This document shows positions 1 through 8,419 of a DNA stretch of 29,012 nucleotides, in pieces. Numbering within the stretch: the first letter of the stretch is position 1; each line of letters opens with the position of its first letter. The DNA is taken from NCBI GenBank assembly GCA_031267485.1, contig JAIRYY010000026.1, positions 1 to 29,012 on the forward strand, written 5' to 3'. The stretch is from Tannerella sp. (GTDB lineage: Bacteria > Bacteroidota > Bacteroidia > Bacteroidales > Tannerellaceae). The position numbers and the translations under genes were made by a program. The notes under the pieces are model-generated. The model was not told the origin of the DNA, made no database searches, and worked only from the letters and a program-made list of their open reading frames with translations.

Positions 1-91
1 TTTGCGAATGGCCGTTTTTTTTGCGGCGCTATAACATTTTGTGTGGGTAAGCGGCTGATGTGACCCGGCAAACCGTAACATACTACCTTCC

Positions 92-173
92 CCGTCACCG
101 GCGAACGCAGTGAAGTAATCCGGGTTGTCGCCTGCGACTGGATTGCTTCGTCGTACCTCCTCGCTGGTGACGG
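92..173. repeat. Palindromic intergenic element, about 82 nt
   Basis: The outer arms CCGTCACC (92-99) and GGTGACGG (166-173) are exact reverse complements. Inside them, GTAATCC near 115-121 faces GGATTGC near 140-146, so the whole element can fold into one long interrupted hairpin. It resembles a dispersed bacterial palindrome with the core CGTCAtTGCGAG...AAGCAATCC...GGATTGCTTCG...CGCaATGACG, a form known to me from several phyla. There is no transposase next to it. It is most likely a non-autonomous, MITE-like or REP-like repeat. Confidence 0.6.
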
Positions 174-201
174 TGAATCAAGGCTTTTGAGACAACCTCC
201 A

Positions 202-311
202 TGTCGGTAGAAAAATTTTCAGCGATGTTTATAAACCGTGCCGTCAGGTACGGAATGTCGGTAGAAAATACCGGATACCAATCCAACTCCGTGCCGTCAG
301 GTACGGAATGT
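202..311. repeat. Short tandem repeat, period 53-54 nt, two copies
   Basis: TGTCGGTAGAAAA occurs at 202-214 and 256-268, and CGTGCCGTCAGGTACG at 237-252 and 290-305. The repeating unit is therefore about 53-54 nt and contains both motifs in the same order. An inverted, slightly changed copy of the first motif (TTTTTCTACCAACATT) lies at 365-380. The bases between the motifs differ between copies. No convincing protein is encoded here. The block looks like degenerate remnants of an intergenic repeat family. Confidence 0.55.
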
Positions 312-343
312 GGTGATTGTCACATAGCGTACCTGACGGCACG
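290..343. repeat. Long perfect inverted repeat (16-bp stem)
   Basis: CGTGCCGTCAGGTACG at 290-305 is exactly complementary to CGTACCTGACGGCACG at 328-343. The 22-nt loop contains a further short stem, ATGTG (307-311) with CACAT (321-325). No T-run follows either arm, so it does not look like an intrinsic terminator. It is probably part of the same repeat family as the tandem units to its left. Confidence 0.6.
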
Positions 344-380
344 CGGAAAATCGGTTGCGGTTTATTTTTCTACCAACATT

Positions 381-398
381 CTGTCCCCTCCGGGACAG
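381..398. repeat. Short hairpin CTGTCCC-ctcc-GGGACAG
   Basis: A 7-bp perfect stem with a 4-nt loop. It sits directly after the inverted copy of the TGTCGGTAGAAAA-like motif (365-380), so it appears to belong to the same composite repeat region. No T-tract follows. From here to the yidE promoter at 599 only AT-rich sequence without recognisable genes is seen. Confidence 0.4.
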
Positions 399-598
399 AG
401 AAACCATTACATGTTATTTATTTCACGTTACTGGAATATTGAACTTACAGAATATTTTTCCTGTCCGACATATTTATTCAATACCTTTACAATAATATGC
501 TTATGCCTGTTTGAGACGGGAAAGAGATTTTCCGTCGCATTGATTTTTTTCAGAGATTCCGCAAAAAAAGGAGCCGGGGCGGCGGACGGACGGTTTTT

Positions 599-629
599 TT
601 TGCGGCAAATGATTTAATCCTTATCTTTG
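599..629 (+). promoter_or_regulatory. Bacteroidota-type promoter for the YidE-like transporter
   Basis: TTTG at 599-602, exactly 19 nt, then TATCTTTG at 622-629. This matches the TTTG-N19-TAnnTTTG consensus of the primary sigma factor of Bacteroidota. Transcription should start near 635, giving a leader of about 20 nt before the ATG at 656. Confidence 0.75.
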
Positions 630-655
630 CGGCTGTTTTTTAAGTTTTATGGATT

Positions 656-2332
656 ATGGAATGGATTAATGAGTTGATTTTCGGCGCCGGCGTCGGACAT
701 TCGATACTGCTGCTTTCGGTTGTTATTGCGGCGGGGATTGTTATGGGGAAGGTTAAAGTCGGCGGCGTCTCGCTGGGGATTACGTTTGTGCTGTTTGTCG
801 GAATCGCGTTCGGGCACTTCGGGCTGAAAATGAATTCCGAAATGCTGCATTTTTTTAAGGAATTTGGCCTTATACTGTTTGTTTATTCCGTCGGAATGCA
901 GGTCGGTCCCGGGTTTTTCTCCTCGCTCAGGAAGGGGGGCGTGACGCTTAATGTCCTGGCGGCGGGGGGTGTGCTGACGAGTGTCGCCATCATGCTGATT
1001 ATACATTATACGACGGGTATCCCCGTCCCGACGATGGTGGGGATTCTGTCCGGCGCCGTGACGAACACGCCGGGACTTGGCGCGGCGCAGCAGGCGTACA
1101 GCGACTTGACGGGCGCGCCGGCTTCGGATATTGCGCTGGGTTATGCGGTGGCTTATCCGCTCGGGGTGGTCGGCATTATCCTGTCGATCGTCGCCGTGCG
1201 CCGGGTTTTCCGCATCAGCCTGACGGGGGAAACGGAGGATATGGAACGGAAGAACGAGGCGCATACGCATGGCGCCAAGGCGGTTTCGCTGCAGGTGAAG
1301 AATCCGGCGCTGTTCGGCAAAAGGATTAGCGAGCTGTCCGTTATTCTTGAACATCGCGAGTTTGTTATTTCGCGCATTCTTTACGCGGACGACAGCCGGG
1401 TTTGCCTGGTCGACGCCGATACGGTTCTTCACGAGAATGACAAGATTTTTGTCGTGACGACGGAACATGACCTTAATACGGTCCGCACGTTCGTCGGGGA
1501 AGAAATTGCGATGGAACGCAAGCAGTGGATTCGCGCCGAAAGCCAGTTTGTCAACCGCCGCATCATCGTCACCAAGCCGGAAATAAACGGGAGGCATCTG
1601 GGCGAACTCCGGCTGCGCAAAATCTATGGGATAAATATTACGCGGATAAACCGCGCGGGCGTCGACCTGGTGGCTACGCCGGGGCTTATGCTGCAGCTGG
1701 GCGACCGCGTCAATGTGGTCGGCACCGAAAAGGCTATCGCTTCCGTCGAGGAGGTGCTGGGCAATTCGATGAAACGCCTTAACGAACCGAATCTTATCCC
1801 GATTTTCCTCGGTATCGCGCTCGGCATCCTGGTGGGCAGCATCCCGATTTCTTTTCCGGGCATACCGCAGCCCGTTAAACTCGGTCTTGCCGGCGGGCCG
1901 CTGGTGGTGGCCATCCTCATGAGCCGCTTCGGATACAAGTACAGGCTGGTGACTTACACGACGATGAGCGCCAACCTGATGCTCCGCGAGACCGGCATCA
2001 CGATATTCCTCGCCTGCGTGGGGCTGGACGCGGGGGGTGCGTTCGTCGAAACGGTCGTGAACGGCGGCGGGTATGCCTGGATCGGGTACGGGTTTATCAT
2101 CACGACGGCGCCTCTGCTTATCATGGGTTTCATCGCGAGAAAATGCTGCCGGCTGAATTATTATACGATTATGGGGCTTCTCGCCGGGAGTACGACGGAC
2201 CCGCCCGCCCTGGCCTATTCCAATTCGACGGCGGGAAACGACTTGCCTGCCGTGAGCTATGCGACCGTTTATCCGCTGACGATGTTCCTGCGCGTCCTTA
2301 CCGCACAGCTGCTTATCCTGATGTTTTTATGA
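656..2332 (+). CDS. Putative transporter of the YidE/YbjL/AspT antiporter family
   Basis: An integral inner-membrane protein of 558 residues, the usual length for this family. The N-terminal half (about residues 1-190) and the C-terminal half (about 375-558) are hydrophobic and form the duplicated AspT/YidE/YbjL membrane domain. Each carries a matching glycine/proline motif: [12 protein letters not shown] near residue 131 and [12 protein letters not shown] near 511. Between them lie two TrkA-C (RCK-C) type soluble domains, about 205-285 and 290-370, which in relatives bind small ligands. The family includes the aspartate:alanine antiporter AspT, but the substrate here cannot be read from sequence. 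The ATG at 649 is out of frame, so 656 is the start. GC content looks higher than in the ribosomal genes to the right. It is transcribed alone from a consensus promoter and ends at the hairpin array. Confidence 0.85.
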   Translation: MEWINELIFGAGVGHSILLLSVVIAAGIVMGKVKVGGVSLGITFVLFVGIAFGHFGLKMNSEMLHFFKEFGLILFVYSVGMQVGPGFFSSLRKGGVTLNVLAAGGVLTSVAIMLIIHYTTGIPVPTMVGILSGAVTNTPGLGAAQQAYSDLTGAPASDIALGYAVAYPLGVVGIILSIVAVRRVFRISLTGETEDMERKNEAHTHGAKAVSLQVKNPALFGKRISELSVILEHREFVISRILYADDSRVCLVDADTVLHENDKIFVVTTEHDLNTVRTFVGEEIAMERKQWIRAESQFVNRRIIVTKPEINGRHLGELRLRKIYGINITRINRAGVDLVATPGLMLQLGDRVNVVGTEKAIASVEEVLGNSMKRLNEPNLIPIFLGIALGILVGSIPISFPGIPQPVKLGLAGGPLVVAILMSRFGYKYRLVTYTTMSANLMLRETGITIFLACVGLDAGGAFVETVVNGGGYAWIGYGFIITTAPLLIMGFIARKCCRLNYYTIMGLLAGSTTDPPALAYSNSTAGNDLPAVSYATVYPLTMFLRVLTAQLLILMFL

Positions 2333-2339
2333 AAAAAAT

Positions 2340-2686
2340 GCCGGGGGCAACCTTTCACAAGGGTCCTCCGGCTAAACAATTTAATATCTATCTTTAAAAA
2401 TGCCGGGGCTACCTTTCACAAGGGTTCCCCGGTAAGACAATAATAATGTTTATCAAATGCCGGGGGCAAGTTTTCACAAGGGTTCCCCGGCCAAAACAAA
2501 AAACTTAATATTTATCCTTAAAAATGCCAGGGGCAACCTTTCACAAGGGTCCTCCGGCTAAACAATTTAATATCTATCTTTAAAAATGCCGGGGACAATC
2601 TTTCACAAGGGCCCCCCGGCAAAACAACAAATTTGATATTTATCTTTAAAAACGCCGGGGGTAACCTTTCACAAGGGTCCCCCGGC
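2340..2686. repeat. Tandem array of six GC-rich hairpins
   Basis: Six copies of a roughly 33-nt hairpin at 2340-2372, 2402-2433, 2459-2491, 2526-2558, 2588-2620 and 2654-2686, with start-to-start spacing of 62, 57, 67, 62 and 66 nt. Each has an outer stem GCCGGGG.../...CCCCGGC, an inner stem ACCTTT/AAGGGT (with variants) and a CAC triloop. The AT-rich linkers are also related. Copies 1 and 4, with their linkers, are nearly identical, which suggests duplication of a three-hairpin block. Several arm differences are G-T for G-C exchanges that keep pairing. The array fills the whole space between the convergent yidE-like gene and ppdK. On the minus strand most copies are followed by a run of about five T, as in an intrinsic terminator; on the plus strand they are not. 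Confidence 0.85.
2646..2686 (-). terminator. Intrinsic terminator of ppdK (first hairpin met)
   Basis: Read on the minus strand, the hairpin 2686-2654 starts 30 nt after the ppdK stop codon. It has an 8-bp GC stem extended by ACCTTT/AAGGGT, and GTTTTTAAAG follows. It is the first member of the six-hairpin array that ppdK transcription meets; the other five would act as back-ups. Confidence 0.65.
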
Positions 2687-2716
2687 CAAACAATCTAACT
2701 TCCTCCTAAAAAATGA

Positions 2717-5437
2717 TCAATCTTCAATGGCTGCCTGTGCTGCCGCCAGACGTGCGATCGGCACGCGATAGGGCGAGCAGCTGACATAATTAAGTCCCAC
2801 CGTGTGACAGAACTTGACGGACGACGGTTCGCCGCCGTGTTCGCCGCATATTCCGCATTTGAGGTCCGGACGGATGGAACGGCCTTTCTCCGTTGCCATG
2901 CGAACGAGCTGCCCCACGCCGTTCCGGTCAAGCACCTGGAAGGGGTCGTCCGGCAATATTTTCATGTCCAGGTAGGCGGGCAGGAACGATGCGATGTCGT
3001 CGCGGCTGTAGCCGAACGTCATCTGCGTAAGGTCGTTCGTCCCGAACGAGAAAAATTCCGCCTTGCTGGCTATGCGGTCGGCCGTAAGCGCGGCGCGGGG
3101 GATTTCTATCATCGTGCCGACCTTGAAGTCGACGCTGTCGCCGCGTTCGTCAAACAGTTGTGCGGCCGTCTGGCGTATTACTTTTTCCTGGGCTACAAAC
3201 TCGTGCAGTATTCCCGTCAGGGGCACCATGATTTCGGGAAACGTCTCCACGCCTTCCGCTTTCAGGTCGAGCGCCGCGCCGAGAATGGCGCGCGTCTGCA
3301 TTTCCGTTATTTCGGGATACGTGTTGCCCAGGCGGCAGCCGCGGTGGCCGAGCATGGGATTCGCTTCGTGCAGGGATTCAACCCGGATGCGTATGTATTC
3401 GTAGGTCACGCCCATGATTCCGGCCAGTTCGCGCTGTTCCTTTTCATAATGGGGAACGAACTCGTGGAGGGGCGGATCGAGCAGGCGGACGGTTACGGGA
3501 CATCCGGCCATAGCCTTGAATATGCCCCGGAAATCTTCCTGCTGGTAGGGCAGTATCTTCTCCAGTGCGCGACGCCGTTCCACGACTGTCTCGGCCAGTA
3601 TCATCTCACGCATCGCGCGGATTTTTTCGCCCTCGAAAAACATGTGCTCCGTGCGGCAAAGTCCTATGCCGACCGCGCCGAACGCCCGTGCAATAGCCGC
3701 ATCATAGGGCGTATCGGCGTTCGTGCGCACAACCAGTTTCGTGTATTTGTCGCAGAGCGTCATCAGCTCCGCAAAGTCGGCATCCGGCTCGGCTTCTTTC
3801 GTCGCTACGGCTCCCAGGTAAACGTCGCCGGTGGAGCCGTTCAGCGAAATGAAATCTCCCTCTTCGAGTATGATGCCGCTTACCCGGAGGCGTTTGGCCG
3901 CATAGTCGATCACAAGTTCGCCGGCTCCCGAAACACAGCATTTGCCCATGCCGCGCGCTACAACGGCGGCATGTGAAGTCATGCCTCCCCGCGCGGTGAG
4001 TATCCCCTGTGCGGCCGCCATGCCTGCAAGGTCTTCGGGCGAGGTTTCCACGCGTACCATGATCACGCGCTCTCCCCTGTCCGCCCATACGGAAGCGTCG
4101 TCCGCATTAAAGACGATCTTGCCACATGCCGCGCCGGGCGATGCCGCCAGCCCTTTCGTTAATACTTTCGCCGCCTTAAGCGCCGCCTTGTCAAATACGG
4201 GATGCAGGAGTTCGTCCAGTTTATTCGGCTCGACGCGTTTTATGGCCGTTTCTTCGTCAATCATCCCCTGCCGCAGCATATCCATCGCGATCTTGACCAT
4301 CGCGGCGCCGGTGCGTTTGCCGCTCCGCGTCTGAAGAAACCACAGTTTGCCTTCCTGTACGGTAAACTCCATATCCTGCATGTCCCTGTAATGATTCTCA
4401 AGTTTTTCCTGCAGATCATAGAGCTGCCGGTATATCTCCGGCATGGATTCTTCCATGGACGGATACTTCGCGCGGCGTTCCTCTTCCGGTACGCCGGCCA
4501 GGCTGGCCCAGCGTTCGGAGCCTGTTTTGGTGATCTGCTGCGGGGTACGTATGCCGGCAACCACATCCTCGCCCTGTGCATTGATAAGATATTCGCCGAC
4601 AAACTGATCCTCGCCCGTCGCGGCATCGCGGCTGAAAGCTACCCCCGTGGCAGAGGTGTCGCCCATATTACCGAATACCATGGCCTGCACATTTACGGCC
4701 GTTCCCCATTCGGCGGGTATCCCCTCCATTTTACGGTAGAGTATCGCACGGTTGTTCATCCAGCTGTCAAACACCGCGCAGATAGCGCCCCAGAGCTGTT
4801 CGTACGCGTCTTCCGGGAAGTCTTTGCCGGTCTGCTTTTTCACCGCTTCCTTGAAATGCGCCACCAGCGTTTTAAGATCCTCGACGTCAAGCTCGGTGTC
4901 AAGCCTGACGCCCCTGCTTTCCTTGATGCTGTCGATAATTACCTCAAACGGGTCTTCCTCATTCTTGTCGAACGGCTTCATCCCGAGCACCACATCGCCG
5001 TACATCTGCACGAAGCGGCGGTACGAGTCCCATACGAAACGCGGATTGCCCGTTTTATTAACAAGCCCCTCCACCACCCGGTCGTTCAGTCCGAGGTTCA
5101 GAATCGTGTCCATCATACCCGGCATCGAAGCGCGGGCGCCGGAACGGACAGAAACAAGCAGGGGATTATCAATGTCCCCAAAGCTGGAGTTCATCAGCTT
5201 CTCCACATTCGACAGCGCATTTTTCACGTCCTCTTTCAAAAGGTCAACTACCGCATCTTTTCCCTTTTCATAATACTCATTACACACATCCGTCGTAATC
5301 GTGAAACCCGGAGGCACAGGCACGCCGATAAGATTCATCTCCGCCAGATTCGCTCCTTTTCCTCCAAGCAGGTTTTTCATGTCCGCCCGGCCTTCAGCCT
5401 TACCATTCCCGAATGTGTAAACTCTCTTTTTTTCCAT
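2717..5437 (-). CDS. ppdK: Pyruvate, phosphate dikinase
   Basis: Cytoplasmic enzyme interconverting pyruvate + ATP + Pi and PEP + AMP + PPi, in glycolysis or gluconeogenesis. The product is 906 residues, near the usual 870-910. The N-terminal ATP-grasp domain (about 1-340) begins with the typical KNLLGGKGANLAEM. The swivelling phosphohistidine domain carries GGMTSHAAVVARG, with the catalytic His at about 489. The C-terminal PEP/pyruvate barrel ends in CGICGEHGGEP, with the catalytic Cys at about 864. The start at 5437 (MEKKRVYTFG) was chosen because the family begins this way; the open frame continues upstream to 5749, but that part overlaps the end of ispH and has no family similarity. No Shine-Dalgarno is seen. 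It is monocistronic, with a candidate promoter in the 149-nt gap after ispH, and ends in the hairpin array. Confidence 0.96.
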   Translation of the reverse strand: MEKKRVYTFGNGKAEGRADMKNLLGGKGANLAEMNLIGVPVPPGFTITTDVCNEYYEKGKDAVVDLLKEDVKNALSNVEKLMNSSFGDIDNPLLVSVRSGARASMPGMMDTILNLGLNDRVVEGLVNKTGNPRFVWDSYRRFVQMYGDVVLGMKPFDKNEEDPFEVIIDSIKESRGVRLDTELDVEDLKTLVAHFKEAVKKQTGKDFPEDAYEQLWGAICAVFDSWMNNRAILYRKMEGIPAEWGTAVNVQAMVFGNMGDTSATGVAFSRDAATGEDQFVGEYLINAQGEDVVAGIRTPQQITKTGSERWASLAGVPEEERRAKYPSMEESMPEIYRQLYDLQEKLENHYRDMQDMEFTVQEGKLWFLQTRSGKRTGAAMVKIAMDMLRQGMIDEETAIKRVEPNKLDELLHPVFDKAALKAAKVLTKGLAASPGAACGKIVFNADDASVWADRGERVIMVRVETSPEDLAGMAAAQGILTARGGMTSHAAVVARGMGKCCVSGAGELVIDYAAKRLRVSGIILEEGDFISLNGSTGDVYLGAVATKEAEPDADFAELMTLCDKYTKLVVRTNADTPYDAAIARAFGAVGIGLCRTEHMFFEGEKIRAMREMILAETVVERRRALEKILPYQQEDFRGIFKAMAGCPVTVRLLDPPLHEFVPHYEKEQRELAGIMGVTYEYIRIRVESLHEANPMLGHRGCRLGNTYPEITEMQTRAILGAALDLKAEGVETFPEIMVPLTGILHEFVAQEKVIRQTAAQLFDERGDSVDFKVGTMIEIPRAALTADRIASKAEFFSFGTNDLTQMTFGYSRDDIASFLPAYLDMKILPDDPFQVLDRNGVGQLVRMATEKGRSIRPDLKCGICGEHGGEPSSVKFCHTVGLNYVSCSPYRVPIARLAAAQAAIED

Positions 5438-5481
5438 AAGTGATTTTTTATGATTAATAATGTTTTGCAAAGTAAAGGTTG

Positions 5482-5513
5482 CAAATATACGTCTTTTTGC
5501 TCTAATAATGCAA
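5482..5513 (-). promoter_or_regulatory. Candidate promoter of ppdK
   Basis: On the minus strand, TTG (5513-5511) is followed after 21 nt by TATATTTG (5489-5482), which fits the Bacteroidota TAnnTTTG box. The spacing is slightly longer than the ideal 19 nt and the upstream box is short. It lies about 45 nt before the ppdK start, inside the 149-nt gap after ispH. Confidence 0.5.
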
Positions 5514-5586
5514 TAGCGGAATGTATTTTTTTTTCTTCCGGTAACAAACACCCTCATTCCGGGAATCATTCGGGGGTGTATTCGCA

Positions 5587-6453
5587 TCAGCCATTTAATG
5601 CTTTTATGCGCGCGGCGACTTCTTCCATCAGCCATTTGGGGGTCGAAGTCGCTCCGCACACTCCCACCCGGCGGACGCCGGAGGGTAATGGGCCTTTTAT
5701 CTCGGAGGTCGCGGAAATGAAGACGGTATGCGGGTTTGACTTCCTGCATTCTTCGAACAGCATTTTCCCGTTCGAGCTTTTCTGTCCGGCTACAAAATAT
5801 ACCCAGTCATGCCTCGATGCAAAAGCCTTAACTTTCGGCAGCCGGTTGGATACCTGACGGCATATCGTGTCAAAATAACGGAAACGCACGCCTTCTTTCG
5901 TCCGCGCCCTGATCATTCCGACGATTTCCCGGAATCCGTCCAGCGGTTTCGTCGTCTGTGAAAAAAGGGTGATTTCGCGTGAAAAATCAAGTTTTTCCAG
6001 GTCTTCCGGCTTTTCGACAACAATCGCAGCGCCCCCGGTTTGCCCGACAAGGCCGTTCACCTCCGCATGGCCTTTTTTCCCATATATAACCAGCTGCCCG
6101 TCTGAGTTTTTCATTTCCTGATGACAATCATATATGCGACGCTGCAATTTCAAGACCACGGGGCATGTGGCATCGACGATTTTGATCCGGTTCCTCGCCG
6201 CAATACCGTACGTCGACGGAGGTTCTCCGTGAGCGCGCAGCAGGACCGTCCGCTCCTCAAACGCGGATAAATCGTCGTGGTTTATCGTCTGCAGTCCCAG
6301 CCTTTTCAGCCGTTCCATTTCGAGGCTGTTATGTACAAGATCGCCCAGGCAGTACAGGTTGACGCCTTTCTCCAGTTCGCGTTCCGCGCTTTCTATCGCA
6401 TTCACGACGCCGAAACAGAAACCGGAACTCCGGTCTATCTCAATCTCCATCAT
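5587..6453 (-). CDS. ispH: 4-hydroxy-3-methylbut-2-enyl diphosphate reductase (IspH/LytB)
   Basis: Last step of the MEP isoprenoid pathway: reduction of HMBPP to IPP and DMAPP by a [4Fe-4S] enzyme. The product is 288 residues. The three cluster-binding cysteines are visible: Cys13 in GFCFGV, Cys97 in DATCP and Cys198 in DTICRQ. Substrate-binding residues also fit: His41, His75 (RAHG), His129 and Glu131 (GKKGHAEV), and the FSQTT motif near 165-169. The C-terminal CGATSTP replaces the AGASTP form of Proteobacteria. The first ATG lies 14 nt inside the end of cmk and a second follows at once (6450), so translation is probably coupled to cmk. Third gene of the porQ-cmk-ispH operon. Confidence 0.95.
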   Translation of the reverse strand: MMEIEIDRSSGFCFGVVNAIESAERELEKGVNLYCLGDLVHNSLEMERLKRLGLQTINHDDLSAFEERTVLLRAHGEPPSTYGIAARNRIKIVDATCPVVLKLQRRIYDCHQEMKNSDGQLVIYGKKGHAEVNGLVGQTGGAAIVVEKPEDLEKLDFSREITLFSQTTKPLDGFREIVGMIRARTKEGVRFRYFDTICRQVSNRLPKVKAFASRHDWVYFVAGQKSSNGKMLFEECRKSNPHTVFISATSEIKGPLPSGVRRVGVCGATSTPKWLMEEVAARIKALNG

Positions 6454-7138
6454 TGCCCGTCACGCGGTGATACTGTTCCATCAACCAGGCTTTCTGTTCC
6501 GGAACAGTCATGTTTGTATTGTCGAGCACAAGCGCATCGTCCGCTTTGCGCAGCGGGGCGACGCTTCTTGTCATGTCCTGATAATCGCGGCTCCGGATGT
6601 TTTCCAGTATATCTTCAAAAGAAGCGGGCACGCCTTTTGCTTCCAGTTCGTCGAGACGGCGCCGCGCCCTCACTTCCGGCATCGCCGTAACAAAGATTTT
6701 CAGTTCCGCAGCGGGAAAGACGACCGTACCAATATCGCGGCCATCCATAACGACGCCTTTCCCGGCGCCCATAAGCCGCTGCTTCTCAACCAGCGACGCG
6801 CGAACAAAAGGCAAAGCCGCGACAGCGCTTACGTGGCGGGATACTTCCATTCCGCGGATTTCCTCCTCCACATTTTCACCCGCAAGATAAGTTTCGGTAA
6901 GGCCGGTCGACGGATTAACCCGAAAAGACAGGTCCATATCCGCCATCATTTTTTCCGGGAGAAACACGCCCGGCTCATCTCCTTTGATGAATCCATTGCG
7001 CAAAGCATAGAGGGTGACCGCTCTGTACATAGCCCCCGTATCCAGACAGGCATACTTTATTTCACGCGCCAGGTCTTTAGCCATCGTACTTTTTCCGCAT
7101 GAAGAAAATCCGTCTATCGCTACGATTATTTTTTTCAT
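6440..7138 (-). CDS. cmk: Cytidylate kinase
   Basis: Phosphorylates CMP and dCMP with ATP in pyrimidine nucleotide metabolism; cytoplasmic. The product is 232 residues, close to the family's 220-230. The P-loop GFSSCGKST is at residues 10-18. [12 protein letters not shown] follows at the family position, and [10 protein letters not shown] lies in the central part, where it contacts the nucleotide. It starts 15 nt after porQ and overlaps ispH by 14 nt, so the three genes are co-transcribed. The same neighbours are known, to my recollection, from Porphyromonas gingivalis. Confidence 0.95.
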   Translation of the reverse strand: MKKIIVAIDGFSSCGKSTMAKDLAREIKYACLDTGAMYRAVTLYALRNGFIKGDEPGVFLPEKMMADMDLSFRVNPSTGLTETYLAGENVEEEIRGMEVSRHVSAVAALPFVRASLVEKQRLMGAGKGVVMDGRDIGTVVFPAAELKIFVTAMPEVRARRRLDELEAKGVPASFEDILENIRSRDYQDMTRSVAPLRKADDALVLDNTNMTVPEQKAWLMEQYHRVTGNDGD

Positions 7139-7153
7139 CTATACATTAATATA

Positions 7154-8155
7154 TTAGGGCGCCATTTCCGAAAGCGACATGGCAATACTGACCATCAGCG
7201 AGGTTGCCGAAGGATGGTAGCGGGCGACGGAAGCGCTGACGTTAAAGCGCGAGACTTTAAGTCCTCCGCCGATTGAAAATCCTCCAAGTCCGTTGCCCGA
7301 AGTCAGTTTCATATCCATTTTCGTTTTCGGATTGAGGCCGACGCCCAGCCAGAAATTATTGGACGGCACAAATTCCACTCCAAAAACCAGATGCTTCAGC
7401 GCCGTGTCTATAAATTTGTCATTCGTCGCGATGGTCGTATTATCCACATGGTTAAATTTCCACCGGTTCAGGTGAACGGCCGTCGCCGACAACCGTACGG
7501 GAGCATGCGCCAGCCGTTTGGTTATCCCCATTTGAATATCCCACGGCACTTTCTGCCGCTCCTCGTCGTAAGCTTTCAGCTGCGCCCCGATATTTTTCAG
7601 GGCAAATCCGAATGACAGGTCTTTGTCCGTATCAAAATAACTTAGTCCGGCGTCTACCGCAAGACCGAAGGAGGAATAATTCGCCAGGGTGGAATAAAGG
7701 GCTTTCAGGGACAAGCCTCCCCGCCACTTATCCGACAGGTCATACGAATAAAATGCATTTATACTTATATCCTGAACGGAAAAAGAGCCGAGTTCAATAT
7801 TTTCCGGCGTCGTTTCCATCATGCTCCCATAATTGATATAGGTAGCCCCTACCCCCCAGGAACTGCGTTCGCGGAAAGCTTTCGTGAAAACCGCACTCCC
7901 GATATGAATATCCGAGATGTAATTCATATAATTGACGTTCAACATTCCATCCGTCTCGCCGCCAAGCAAAGCCGGATTGTGGAAGGCAAGCGACGGATCG
8001 GATTCCACCAGCGAAACGGAATATCCTCCGAGCGCATTGACGCGGGACGATGCCGGAAAACGCAGGAAATTATAGACGCTGCCGCCATCCTGGGCGTCAG
8101 AACTCCCCGGTACGCAACAATATATCGATAGCATTATCAATCTTATATATTTCAT
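7154..8155 (-). CDS. porQ: Type IX secretion system protein PorQ
   Basis: Outer-membrane beta-barrel protein of 333 residues, linked to type IX secretion (in P. gingivalis it works with PorU, PorV and PorZ in attaching cargo to the surface). The N-terminus MKYIRLIMLSIYCC..SDAQ reads as a signal peptide. The mature start, with YNFLRFPASSRVNALGGYSVS and AFHNPALL, is the typical PorV/PorQ family opening (ALGG..S, NPA). The remainder alternates polar and aromatic residues, as expected of membrane strands. It is the first gene of the porQ-cmk-ispH operon. No consensus promoter was found for it in the 264-nt divergent gap (8156-8419). A PorV paralogue is less likely given the cmk-ispH context. Confidence 0.88.
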   Translation of the reverse strand: MKYIRLIMLSIYCCVPGSSDAQDGGSVYNFLRFPASSRVNALGGYSVSLVESDPSLAFHNPALLGGETDGMLNVNYMNYISDIHIGSAVFTKAFRERSSWGVGATYINYGSMMETTPENIELGSFSVQDISINAFYSYDLSDKWRGGLSLKALYSTLANYSSFGLAVDAGLSYFDTDKDLSFGFALKNIGAQLKAYDEERQKVPWDIQMGITKRLAHAPVRLSATAVHLNRWKFNHVDNTTIATNDKFIDTALKHLVFGVEFVPSNNFWLGVGLNPKTKMDMKLTSGNGLGGFSIGGGLKVSRFNVSASVARYHPSATSLMVSIAMSLSEMAP

Positions 8156-8345
8156 ACATTATCATTTCAACATATACAGTAACGCAAAAAAAACGAAAAA
8201 GTTATATCGCGGATAAAAAATCAGTCAAAAATTTCGGAAGCAATCCGAATGTCGTTTTCGGGAAAGATAACCCGTCGCGTAAACTTCAATGCATCAGCGT
8301 TTTTTGAATTATTAAAATAATTTCCCGTTTTTTTTCGGTAATTCT

Positions 8346-8376
8346 TTTGCAGATATAAAAATAACGCCTATTTTTG
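8346..8376 (+). promoter_or_regulatory. Bacteroidota-type promoter of tonB
   Basis: TTTG at 8346-8349, exactly 19 nt, then TATTTTTG at 8369-8376: a full match to TTTG-N19-TAnnTTTG. It lies 43 nt before the tonB ATG. The rest of the gap (8156-8345) is AT-rich and shows no gene and no clear promoter for the divergent porQ. Confidence 0.75.
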
Positions 8377-8419
8377 CAGCGATAAAACAGGATATTGAAC
8401 CTAAAAAAAATACACAACT

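Noticed and set aside
201..617. 138-codon open frame on the plus strand
   Set aside because: It runs through the short repeats and hairpins, has no domain or sensible composition, and ends just before the yidE promoter.
647..1597. 316-codon minus-strand frame opposite the yidE-like gene
   Set aside because: Arg/His/Asn-rich composition without domains, fully antisense to a recognisable transporter.
2340..2686. CRISPR array (33-nt repeats with about 30-nt spacers)
   Set aside because: The linkers are similar to one another rather than unique, the repeats vary within their arms, unit spacing is irregular, and there are no cas genes nearby.
2804..5443. Long plus-strand open frames (390 and 413 codons) opposite ppdK
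   Set aside because: They are antisense shadows of a well-conserved ppdK and show no recognisable domain; GC-rich third positions keep the reverse frame open.
5438..5749. N-terminal extension of ppdK
   Set aside because: The extra 104 codons overlap ispH and the candidate promoter and are not family-like; MEKKRVYTFG is the normal start.
8156..8345. Promoter for porQ
   Set aside because: No pair of boxes with acceptable spacing was found on the minus strand, so none is annotated.
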